DNA of 64,000 nt from Kitasatospora sp. SolWspMP-SS2h (GTDB taxonomy: Bacteria; Actinomycetota; Actinomycetes; Streptomycetales; Streptomycetaceae). The stretch spans positions 1 through 64,000 of the forward strand of contig NZ_QLLT01000003.1 of assembly GCF_003259315.1 (NCBI RefSeq), read 5' to 3'. Every line of letters begins with the position of its first letter. The stretch's first letter is position 1. Positions 57,491-64,000 of this stretch are shown piece after piece. The notes under the pieces are model-generated. The model had not been told where the DNA came from. It searched no databases and saw only the letters and a list, made by a program, of their open reading frames with translations. The translations under genes and the position numbers were made by a program.

Positions 57491-58057
57491 GTGATCTTCG
57501 CGGTCGAGCTGGTCCTGCCCGCGGGCGCGGGCGGCGCTCCGCGCGGGCGGCGGGAGCACCGGGCGTACTGGGACGGCCTGGCCGGGGAGGGCGTGCTGAT
57601 CGCCGGCGGCCCCTGGCAGGACGGCTCCGGGGAGCTGCTGCTGTGCCGCGCCCCGGACCGGGCGGCCGTGCTGCGCCTGCTCAAACACGACCCCTACCTG
57701 CGCTTTCGCACCGTGACCGGGTACACGGTGCGGGCCTGGCAGCCGACCGGAGACCTGTCGGCGCCGCCCGCGCCCGCCGCCTCGTCCGCGCCCGCCGCCC
57801 CGTCGGTCGCGCGGCGGGCCGGGCGGCCGGCCGCCGCGGCCGGGGCGCTGACCCCGCACGAGGAGCGGGTCGCGGCGATGGCGGTGGCGGGCATGACGAA
57901 CCGGGCGATCGCCGCGGCGCTGTCGGTCTCCACCCGCGCGGTGGAATTCCAGATGACCCGCATCTACCGGAAGCTGGCCATTCGGCGCCGGGCCCAGCTG
58001 GCCCTCGCGCTGAACGGGCGGGTAAATGCGGGCGGACCGCCGGAACAAATCGCCTGA
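57491..58057 (+). CDS. YCII-domain / LuxR-HTH fusion regulator
   Basis: 188 aa. The N-terminal ~90 residues form a YCII-like ferredoxin-fold domain: HRAYWDGLAGEGVLIAGGPW then LLCRAPDRAAVLRLLKHDPY. The C-terminal ~65 residues form a LuxR-type helix-turn-helix: LTPHEERVAAMAVAGMTNRA, IAAALSVSTRAVEFQMTRIY and RKLAIRRRAQLALAL. An Ala/Pro linker joins them. YCII domains are small enzymes or sensors with a His-Asp pair; here one is apparently used to sense a ligand for transcription control. GTG 57491 follows GGGGGGAATCGG. Divergent from the biosynthetic operon and thus a candidate pathway regulator. Confidence 0.8.
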   Translation: MIFAVELVLPAGAGGAPRGRREHRAYWDGLAGEGVLIAGGPWQDGSGELLLCRAPDRAAVLRLLKHDPYLRFRTVTGYTVRAWQPTGDLSAPPAPAASSAPAAPSVARRAGRPAAAAGALTPHEERVAAMAVAGMTNRAIAAALSVSTRAVEFQMTRIYRKLAIRRRAQLALALNGRVNAGGPPEQIA

Positions 58058-58131
58058 ACACCCGCCGCTACGGTTTCCCGTAGTGTCCGCACGGTCGGTC
58101 GACAATAGCCTGGGAGGAATACCTCCGACCG

Positions 58132-58893
58132 ATGGGTGAGATCGCCATGGGCATTCCTTCCGCACCCCGGATAGGGCTGGTCGTTCCTCCGGAGAACCCC
58201 AATGCGGAGCCGGAGTACACCCAGCTCCTGGGCCGCGGCCCGACATTCCACACGACCCGTTTCCCGACCACCCCGGACAGCACCCTGCGGGAAATGCTGG
58301 ACACCTACAACGAGGTGCTGCCGGACGTGCTGGCCGGGTTCGGCCGGCTGCCGCTGGACGCCGCGGTGGTGGCCTGCAGCGCCTCGCACTACCTGCACGC
58401 GCCGGACGGCGACCGGGAGTTCTGCGCGGAGCTGTCCGGGCGGACCGGCTTCCCGGTGCGCTCCTCCGCGCTGGCCACCCTGGACGCCCTCCAGGCCCTC
58501 GGCCTGACCCGGCTGACCCTGGTCTCCCCCTACGAGCCGTGGCTGACCGAGCTCTCCCGCTCCTACTGGGAGCGGGCCGGGCTGGCCGTCGAGCGGGTCG
58601 TGCAGGTGTCCACCGACGGCCGGTTCGACCCGTACACCGTGACCACCGGCGGGCTGCTCGCCCAGCTGCGGCGGCAGGACGTGCCCGAGGACGCGGCGCT
58701 GCTCTTCACCGGCACCGGGATGTTCACCCTGGACGCCCTGGCGGAACTCGACGGCGACCCGGACCGGGTGCTGCTGAGCTCCAACCTGGCCAGTGTCTGG
58801 TGGGCGCTGCGCGCGGCGGGCGGGCGGCCCGGCGAGGCGGCGGGCGACCACCCGCTGCTGCGCCGGCTGGCGCGCCGGGCCGTCGCGGCCTGA
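58132..58893 (+). CDS. Asp/Glu-racemase superfamily (maleate-isomerase-like) enzyme
   Basis: 253 aa. Maleate isomerase/arylmalonate-decarboxylase-like fold: RIGLVVPPENPNAEPEYTQL, the first catalytic-Cys motif VVACSASHYLHA (Cys82), TLDALQALGLTRLTLVSPYE, and the C-terminal RVLLSSNLASVWWALRAAGG. Where family isomerases have a second Cys (SCTN), this protein has FTGTGMFTLDAL (Gly), so only one Cys remains. That suggests decarboxylase- or lyase-like chemistry rather than two-base racemisation. ATG 58132 (or 58147). Next to the carrier-protein cluster, possibly part of it. Confidence 0.8.
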   Translation: MGEIAMGIPSAPRIGLVVPPENPNAEPEYTQLLGRGPTFHTTRFPTTPDSTLREMLDTYNEVLPDVLAGFGRLPLDAAVVACSASHYLHAPDGDREFCAELSGRTGFPVRSSALATLDALQALGLTRLTLVSPYEPWLTELSRSYWERAGLAVERVVQVSTDGRFDPYTVTTGGLLAQLRRQDVPEDAALLFTGTGMFTLDALAELDGDPDRVLLSSNLASVWWALRAAGGRPGEAAGDHPLLRRLARRAVAA

Positions 58894-58903
58894 CCCCGCC
58901 GGC

Positions 58904-58939
58904 CCCGGGCCCGGCCGCTCCGCGCGGGCCGGGCCCGGG
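58904..58939. terminator. Hairpin between converging genes
   Basis: Perfect 13-bp arms CCCGGGCCCGGCC / GGCCGGGCCCGGG with a 10-base loop, between the racemase-like gene stop and the end of the response regulator gene. Serves both directions. Confidence 0.78.
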
Positions 58940-58941
58940 CT

Positions 58942-59616
58942 TCAACCGCTGCCGATCCGGTAACCGACGCCCCGCACCGTGATGATCCACTTGTTGCCGC
59001 CGAGCTTGCTGCGCAGGCTGCTGACGTGGGTGTCGATGGTCCGGCTGGACTCGGTCCAGTCGCACTCCCAGACCTTCGCCATGAGCTCCTTGCGGGACAG
59101 CACCGATCCGGGGTTGGAGGCCAGCACGTAGAGCAGTTCGAACTCCTTCGCGGTGACGTTGACCACCCGGCCGTCCAGCTGCACCTCGCGGGTGCGGCCG
59201 TTGATGTGCAGCGGGCGCAGCGAGATGTCCTTCACCGCGGGCTCGGGGTCGGGGGCGGGGGCCCGGGTGCGGCGCATGACCGCCTCGATGCGGGCCACGA
59301 TTTCCTGCGGGTGGCAGGATTTGGTCACGCAGTCGTCCGCCCCGGCCTGGAGGGCGAGCACCCGGTCGGACTCCCGGTCCCTGGCCGCGAAGGCAATGAC
59401 CGGCGTACTGCCGGAGGATCGCAGGAGTCGGCACGCTTCGAGCCCTTCGATATCGGGGAGGTCGAGGTCGAGCAGCACCAGGTCCACGTCGGGGATCATT
59501 TCCAGGGCCTCCCGGCCGGTGCCGGCGATCTTGGCCTCGTACCCCTTTCGCAAAAGGGTGTAGAGAACAGATTCGGCCACGGTAGAATGCTCCCCGACCA
59601 ACAGCACGCGTACCAT
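58942..59616 (-). CDS. OmpR/PhoB-type response regulator
   Basis: 224 aa. Receiver domain residues 1-115 with LVLLDLDLPDIEG around the phospho-Asp (about residue 50), GADDCVTKSCHPQEIVARI holding the conserved Lys. C-terminal winged HTH: VNVTAKEFELLYVLASNPGS, VLSRKELMAKVWECDWTESS, RTIDTHVSSLRSKLGG and WIITVRGVGYRIG. No adjacent histidine kinase, so it is an orphan regulator. ATG 59616 follows GAGGAAAC. Located beside the biosynthetic cluster; the 11-bp-pitch direct repeats at 57273-57320 are candidate targets. Confidence 0.92.
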   Translation of the reverse strand: MVRVLLVGEHSTVAESVLYTLLRKGYEAKIAGTGREALEMIPDVDLVLLDLDLPDIEGLEACRLLRSSGSTPVIAFAARDRESDRVLALQAGADDCVTKSCHPQEIVARIEAVMRRTRAPAPDPEPAVKDISLRPLHINGRTREVQLDGRVVNVTAKEFELLYVLASNPGSVLSRKELMAKVWECDWTESSRTIDTHVSSLRSKLGGNKWIITVRGVGYRIGSG

Positions 59617-60301
59617 GTTTCCTCGTCCTCTCCATAAACGGTCGCATCACGACGTCCCGCCCCGGTCGCCCGGTCCCGGGGCGAAAACGGCACGGAGGGG
59701 CCCCGGCGCGTCCCGGGGGGACGGGTCGGGGCGGCCGGCAGGGGCCGGGAGTCAGGTCACCGACCGGCGTGACATCGTACGGTGGGCGCGGCGGCCGGTT
59801 CGCGACGGCTCTGCATCCGACCTGCTCCCCTGAGGATTCGAACGGCTTCCGGCACCGGTGCGGACGGGGCTGGAGTGACGGAAGACGCCCGTGCGAATTC
59901 CGTCCGTTCCGAGTGCGATTCGCCCATATCCTGACACCCCGTGCCGCCGAGGGCAAGCATATGCCGGAGCCCGCCGCGCGCGGGCGGGCCGGCCCTCCAG
60001 GGAATCTGTCCAAATTGGTACCGATTCGAGCCGAAGGACCCGCTCCGGATTTCACACGGCGGCAATGGAAGCGGGCGCGGCTCCCCGAGGGCCGGAGGGT
60101 TTCCACCCTCGGTCCCCGGGGAGCCGCGCCCCGATCCCGGCGATAGCGTCCCCGCCGCGAATCCTCACTGCGCGTGTGCTCCGCGGCGGTCCGCGTCGCG
60201 GACAGTCATTGTCCGGCGGGCCGCTTCCGGAATTGTTCATCCGGCCGTCTCACCGGAAATGTTTGAAACCGTTCCTCCTTATTCCGCCGCTCCTCCGGGC
60301 C
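59617..60301. other. 685-bp intergenic region
   Basis: Promoter region of the response regulator on one side and 3' region of the monooxygenase operon on the other. It contains the long hairpin at 60074-60130 and a moderately AT-rich stretch (59860-60060, 60220-60290). No convincing ORF, tRNA or known riboswitch was seen. Confidence 0.45.
60074..60130. terminator. Long two-stage hairpin downstream of the monooxygenase operon
   Basis: Perfect 13-bp outer arms GGCGCGGCTCCCC / GGGGAGCCGCGCC enclose an inner stem (GAGGGT...ACCCTC) with loop TTCC; total about 57 bases. It lies ~170 bases beyond the stop at 60302 and could terminate that operon, or insulate the response regulator promoter. Confidence 0.65.
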
Positions 60302-61525
60302 TCAGCCCACGGCCCCGGCCGGGGCACCGGCCCGGGCGTAGCGGCTGACCGGACGGGGCAGGCCGAGCAGCCCGCGCAGGGTGTCCGCCGCGTAGGCGGT
60401 GCGGAACGCACCGCGGCGCTGGAGTTCCGGCACCAGGGCGCGGGTGATCGCGGCCAGGTCGTGCGGCAGGGCGCCGGGCCGCAGCCGGAAGCCGTCCAGG
60501 CCGGTCCCCCGCCAGTCCAGCAGCAGGTCGGCGAGTTCGGCGGGGGTGCCGGTGAAGACCAGGGCGTCCGAGCCGAAGACGCTGCCGTCGGTCTCGTCCA
60601 GCCGCCGCTTGCGCTCGGCGGCCCGGCCCGGCTCCTCGTCGAGGAAGACCACCAGGTCGGCGAAAGCCCGGATCGGCTCCTCGGCGGGCCGCTCGAAGCG
60701 CTGCCGGGCCCGGTCGAACTCGCCGAGCCGGGTGACGGCGTCCGCCCGGGACTGCGGGGTGACGAAGACGACGTCGGCCCCGGCGGCGGCCAGCTCGTAG
60801 GGGGTGCCGGCGTGGGCGAGGACGGCCACCACCGGCTGGCCCTGCGGCGGGCGCGGGGTGATCGAGGGGCCGCGGACGGAGAAGTGCTCGCCGGTGAAGT
60901 CGACGTGGTGCACCTTGTCGCCGTCGAGGTAGCGGCCGGTGGCGGTGTCGCGGATCTCCGCGTCGTCCTCCCAGCTGTCCCAGAGCCGGCGGACGGCCTC
61001 GACCACCTCGTGGGCCTCGCCGAAGAGTTCGCGCAGCCGGGCGGCGATCAGCTCGGAGTCCCGGACGTCCTCGTCGGTCAGCTGCGGGGTGGTGCGGCGG
61101 CCGAAGTGCGCGGCGTCGGCGGCCCGGGAGGTGATCTGCGGGCGCCAGCCGGCCCGGCCCAGGCTGGCGTGGTCGAGCGAGGCGATGCCGATGGCGAGGT
61201 GGAACGGCTCGGTGTGGGTGACGTTGGTGGTCGGGACCAGCCCGATGTGCGAGGTCAGCGGGGCGAGCGCGGCGGCCAGCAGGACGGCGTCCAGCCGGCC
61301 CCGGACGTGGTCGGTGCGGTCGTCGGGCAGGTGGAAGGCCGAGGTCTGCAGGCCGAGGGTGTCCTCGATGGTGACGAAGTCGAGCAGGCCCCGTTCGGCC
61401 TCGGTGACCAGGCCGGCCCAGTAGCGGGCGGTGAGGATCTCGGCGGGCCGGGCGTCGGGCTCGCGCCAGGCGGCGGGGTGCCAGCCGGTGCCGTCCAGGG
61501 CGACCGCGAGGTGCAGGTGGGTCAC
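60302..61525 (-). CDS. LLM-class flavin-dependent monooxygenase
   Basis: 407 aa, bacterial-luciferase-like TIM barrel. Family markers: HLHLAVALDGTGWHPAAWRE, DFVTIEDTLGLQTSAFH, HIGLVPTTNVTHTEPFHLA, SLDHASLGRAGWRPQITSRA and the FTGTPAELADLLLDW C-terminal block. Uses reduced FMN supplied by a separate reductase to oxidise an organic substrate, often sulfur- or nitrogen-containing. GTG 61525 overlaps the upstream paralogue (GTGA), so both are produced together. Substrate unknown. Confidence 0.9.
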   Translation of the reverse strand: MTHLHLAVALDGTGWHPAAWREPDARPAEILTARYWAGLVTEAERGLLDFVTIEDTLGLQTSAFHLPDDRTDHVRGRLDAVLLAAALAPLTSHIGLVPTTNVTHTEPFHLAIGIASLDHASLGRAGWRPQITSRAADAAHFGRRTTPQLTDEDVRDSELIAARLRELFGEAHEVVEAVRRLWDSWEDDAEIRDTATGRYLDGDKVHHVDFTGEHFSVRGPSITPRPPQGQPVVAVLAHAGTPYELAAAGADVVFVTPQSRADAVTRLGEFDRARQRFERPAEEPIRAFADLVVFLDEEPGRAAERKRRLDETDGSVFGSDALVFTGTPAELADLLLDWRGTGLDGFRLRPGALPHDLAAITRALVPELQRRGAFRTAYAADTLRGLLGLPRPVSRYARAGAPAGAVG

Positions 61526-62874
61526 GGGGTCTCCTCGAAGTGGCGGCGGGCGGGCTTCAGGCCGAGGTGGTCGCGGAGCGTGGGGCCGGTGTAGTCGGCG
61601 CGGTGCACGCCCATCTCCTGGAGCAGCGGCACCACCCGGTCGACCAGTTCGTCCAGCCCGCCGGGCACCACGTTCGGGGAGAAGACGAAGCCGTCGGCGG
61701 CGTCGTTCTGCACGAACGCGTTCATCGCGTCGGCGACCTGGCGCGGCGTGCCGACGAAGGTGGGCCGCGCGGTGACCTCGACGATCAGCTCCCGGATGCT
61801 CAGCCCGCGCTCCTCGGCGGTCTTGCGCCAGTGCCGGACGGTCTCCTCGCGCCCCCGGCTGCGGTACAGGTTGTGGCCCTTGGTGACGACGTTCTCCGGG
61901 ACGGGGTCGACGTCCGGCAGCGGGCCGTCCGGGTCGTAGCCGGACAGGTCGCGGCCCCAGGCCGCCTCCATCAGCATCAGCGCGGTCTGCGGGCTCACCT
62001 GGGCGCGGGCGACCTCCTCGGCCCGCTCGGCGGCCTCCTCCGGGGTGTCGCCCAGGACGTAGCTGACCGACGGGATGATCTTCAGGTCCTCCGGGGAGCG
62101 GCCGTACTTGGCCAGCCTCGCCTTGACGTCCCGGTAGGCGGCCTGCCCGGCCGCCAGGTCGCTGTGCCGGCTGAAGATGACGTCGGCGTCGGCGGCGGCG
62201 AACTCGCGGCCCTCGGGCGAGTCGCCCGCCTGGATGATCACCGGGTGGCCCTGCGGGCCGGACGGGGTGCTGAACCGGCCGGATATGTCGAAGTGCTGCC
62301 CGCGGTGGGCGAACCGGCCGGCCCCGGGCCGGATGAACGCGCCGGTGGCGGCGTCGGGCCGGAAGTCGCCCGGCCGCCAGCTGTCCCACAGCTCCCGGGC
62401 GGTGTGCAGGAACTCGGCGGCCCGGGTGTAGCGGTCGGCCTCGTCCAGGAAGCCGCCACGCCGGAAGTTCTCGCCGGTGAACGCGTCGTAGCTGGTCACC
62501 ACGTTCCAGGCGGCCCGGCCCCCGCTGAGGTGGTCCAGGGTGGCCACCCGCCGGGCCACGTCGTAGGGCTCGTTGAAGGTGGAGTTGACGGTCGCGGCCA
62601 GCCCGAGGCGGGTGGTGACGGCGGAGAGCGCGCTCAGCACGGTCAGCGCCTCGGGGCGGCCCGCCACGTCGAGGTCGAGCACCCGGCCCTTGTGCTCGCG
62701 CAGCCGCAGGCCCTCGGAGAGGAAGAAGAAGTCGAACTTGCCGCGCTCGGCGGTCCGGGCGAGCCGGGCGAAGGAGTCGAAGGCGATCTGGCTCCCGGCG
62801 GCCGGGTCCGACCAGATCACGGTGTGCTGGACGCTGGGGAGTTGGGCGGCGAGGTGGATCTGTTTCACTGGCAC
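61522..62874 (-). CDS. NtaA/SnaA/DszA-family flavin-dependent monooxygenase
   Basis: 450 aa. Typical NtaA/SnaA/SoxA (DszA) subgroup: IHLAAQLPSVQHTVIWSDPA, KFDFFFLSEGLRLREHKG, TTRLGLAATVNSTFNEPYDV and NVVTSYDAFTGENFRRG, with GHPVIIQAGDSPEGREFAA. These two-component enzymes use FMNH2 from a separate reductase. ATG 62874, preceded by AGGAGAACGTTCGCC. Operon partner at 60302 is a shorter LLM enzyme. A terminator (62989-63015) separates them from the MFS gene, so cotranscription with it is not certain. Confidence 0.92.
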   Translation of the reverse strand: MPVKQIHLAAQLPSVQHTVIWSDPAAGSQIAFDSFARLARTAERGKFDFFFLSEGLRLREHKGRVLDLDVAGRPEALTVLSALSAVTTRLGLAATVNSTFNEPYDVARRVATLDHLSGGRAAWNVVTSYDAFTGENFRRGGFLDEADRYTRAAEFLHTARELWDSWRPGDFRPDAATGAFIRPGAGRFAHRGQHFDISGRFSTPSGPQGHPVIIQAGDSPEGREFAAADADVIFSRHSDLAAGQAAYRDVKARLAKYGRSPEDLKIIPSVSYVLGDTPEEAAERAEEVARAQVSPQTALMLMEAAWGRDLSGYDPDGPLPDVDPVPENVVTKGHNLYRSRGREETVRHWRKTAEERGLSIRELIVEVTARPTFVGTPRQVADAMNAFVQNDAADGFVFSPNVVPGGLDELVDRVVPLLQEMGVHRADYTGPTLRDHLGLKPARRHFEETP

Positions 62875-62988
62875 GGCGAACGTTCTCCTGGTGCGGTGTG
62901 CGCTGGTTCAGCGGGGTATTCGGTCCGGGTCGGCGGCGGCGGGCCGCCCGCAACAGCCCAGCCCCGCCACGGCGCGGCGCGGCCCGCA

Positions 62989-63015
62989 GGCGCGGGACGG
63001 CAGCCGTCCCGCGCC
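62989..63015. terminator. Perfect hairpin after the MFS gene
   Basis: 12-bp arms GGCGCGGGACGG / CCGTCCCGCGCC with loop CAG, 21 bases beyond the MFS stop on the minus strand. Confidence 0.8.
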
Positions 63016-63035
63016 CCGGACCACCTGACGGCCGG

Positions 63036-64000
63036 TCACCCGCGCCGGGCCGGGAAGCCGTGCGCCCGGGCGGAGACCACCACGCCCAGCACCGGGGCCA
63101 GCAGGATCAGCACCGTCCACGGGAAGGACTCGGCACCGATCCCGTCCAGCAGCAGGCCGCCGATGATGCCGCCCGCGGCCATCGCCACGTTCCACAGGGT
63201 GACCAGCATCGCCTGCGCGCCGTCCGCCTGCTCGCCGCCCGCGTCGCCCACCGCGGTCTGCAGCAGGGTCGGCACGCCGCCCCAGCCCAGGCCCCAGAGC
63301 GCCGCCGCGACGTACACCAGCGCGTGGGTGCCGGACAGCAGGCCGAGCACCGCCGCCGCGACCGCGACCAGCAGGGTGCTGGCGATGGTCAGGACCCGCA
63401 GCTGGCGGTGGATCCGGGCGCCGACGATCCAGATGCTCAGCATCGAGGTGATGCCGAAGACCAGCAGCACCCGGTCGGTGGAGTCGCCCATGCCGAGGTG
63501 GTCGAGGTAGGTCGCGACGTACGCGTACAGGATGGTGTGGGCCAGCACGAAGACCAGGGTCACGAACAGCACCGGCGTCACGCCGGGCACGGAGAGCGCG
63601 CCCAGGATGCGGGTGCGGCCCTCGGGGCGCTGCCCCGGGTAGTCCGGCACGGTCGCCGCGATCCACCCGATGACGATCACGGCCAGCACCGACATCGCCA
63701 GGAACGCCACCCACCAGTCGAACACCCGGCCGACGAAGGTGCCGGCCGGCACGCCCAGCGACAGCGCGACCGGGATGCCGGTCATCACGATCGCGATCGC
63801 CTTGCCCTGGAGCGGCACCGGCGCCATCCGGCGGGCGTACCCGGCCAGCAGTGCCCACGCCAGGCCGGCCGCCACGCCCGCGACGAACCGGCCCGCCATG
63901 GTCAGCACGTAGTCGGTCGACAGCGCGGTGACGGTGTTGGCCACCACGAACGCGACCATCGCGGTCAGCAGCAGCCGCTTGCGCCGCCAGGCGGCGGTGG
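63036..64000 (-). CDS. MFS drug/metabolite exporter (DHA1 type), 5' end outside window
   Basis: At least 321 codons visible; the frame continues past base 64000 (TAAWRRKRLLLTAMVAF before ATG 63959). About ten membrane helices remain, including the motif-C-like helix AIAIVMTGIPVALSLGVPAG typical of antiporters. It would export small molecules using the proton gradient. The residues from YVLTMAGRFVAGVAAGLAWA to the C-terminus match DHA1 proteins such as AraJ/Bcr-like transporters. Position next to monooxygenases and the carrier-protein cluster suggests product export, but linkage is not proven. Confidence 0.88.
   Translation of the reverse strand, partial: TAAWRRKRLLLTAMVAFVVANTVTALSTDYVLTMAGRFVAGVAAGLAWALLAGYARRMAPVPLQGKAIAIVMTGIPVALSLGVPAGTFVGRVFDWWVAFLAMSVLAVIVIGWIAATVPDYPGQRPEGRTRILGALSVPGVTPVLFVTLVFVLAHTILYAYVATYLDHLGMGDSTDRVLLVFGITSMLSIWIVGARIHRQLRVLTIASTLLVAVAAAVLGLLSGTHALVYVAAALWGLGWGGVPTLLQTAVGDAGGEQADGAQAMLVTLWNVAMAAGGIIGGLLLDGIGAESFPWTVLILLAPVLGVVVSARAHGFPARRG

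Overview
The window is very GC-rich actinomycete DNA with Streptomyces/Kitasatospora character. GTG starts are frequent, many genes overlap as GTGA or ATGA, and it carries DUF397/XRE pairs, MEDS-domain regulators, a snapalysin with its divergent LysR gene, an LAXTG cell-wall anchor, a class F sortase and an EfeB/EfeU iron-uptake end. No rRNA, tRNA, CRISPR array, insertion sequence or phage gene was seen. The regions read as core/accessory chromosome with local decay: several genes are broken or truncated.

Layout. 1-1369: end of an Efe iron-uptake operon (efeB partial, efeU). 1370-2428: lipoprotein, a 27-aa ORF and a frame-disrupted gene. 2593-6248: partner-switching regulators (SpoIIE phosphatase, two RsbW-like ATPases, STAS antagonist, a receiver remnant). 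6363-7110: start-less surface-protein remnant. 7478-10776: DUF397 / XRE-DUF5753 pair, a SAM methyltransferase, a sigma-like protein. 11220-12546: class F sortase and an Excalibur surface protein. 13246-15095: LysR regulator and snapalysin. 15183-18673: five overlapping genes with a BtaA-like (DUF3419) enzyme and a membrane methyltransferase. 18783-20473: FUSC and MscL-zinc-ribbon pair. 20786-22566: two MEDS regulators. 22575-28364: RamB/ScfR-type regulator, isocitrate lyase, malate synthase, hydroxyacyl-CoA dehydrogenase.

28544-40680 is the first highlight: an apparent cobalamin-acquisition island. An ECF transporter (S, A, T) is translationally coupled to two large surface proteins. Nearby are secreted proteins built from prenyltransferase-type alpha/alpha repeats and DUF4430-like beta domains, the two folds that make up eukaryotic intrinsic factor/transcobalamin. 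Three cobalamin riboswitches control these units: two back to back at 36435-36745 and one at 40555-40680. Next door is the B12-independent methylcitrate route (prpD, prpB), but its prpC is cut off by a deletion scar.

47084-57161 is the second highlight: a biosynthetic cluster using a LysW-type amino-group carrier protein. It has a homocitrate-synthase-like aldolase, LysW, LysX, LysY, LysZ, a glutamine amidotransferase, a Glu/Leu-type dehydrogenase, an adenylate-forming ligase and an aminotransferase read in frame into a fumarylacetoacetate-hydrolase-like domain. The carrier ends in Gln rather than the usual Glu. On the right, 57491-64000 holds a YCII-LuxR fusion regulator, an Asp/Glu-racemase-family enzyme, an OmpR-type response regulator, two flavin-dependent monooxygenases and an MFS exporter cut by the window end. 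Direct TGTCA repeats with 11-bp pitch lie in the divergent promoter region.

Start sites were chosen from visible Shine-Dalgarno sequences and overlaps. All family assignments are by eye from the translated sequence, with no database search.
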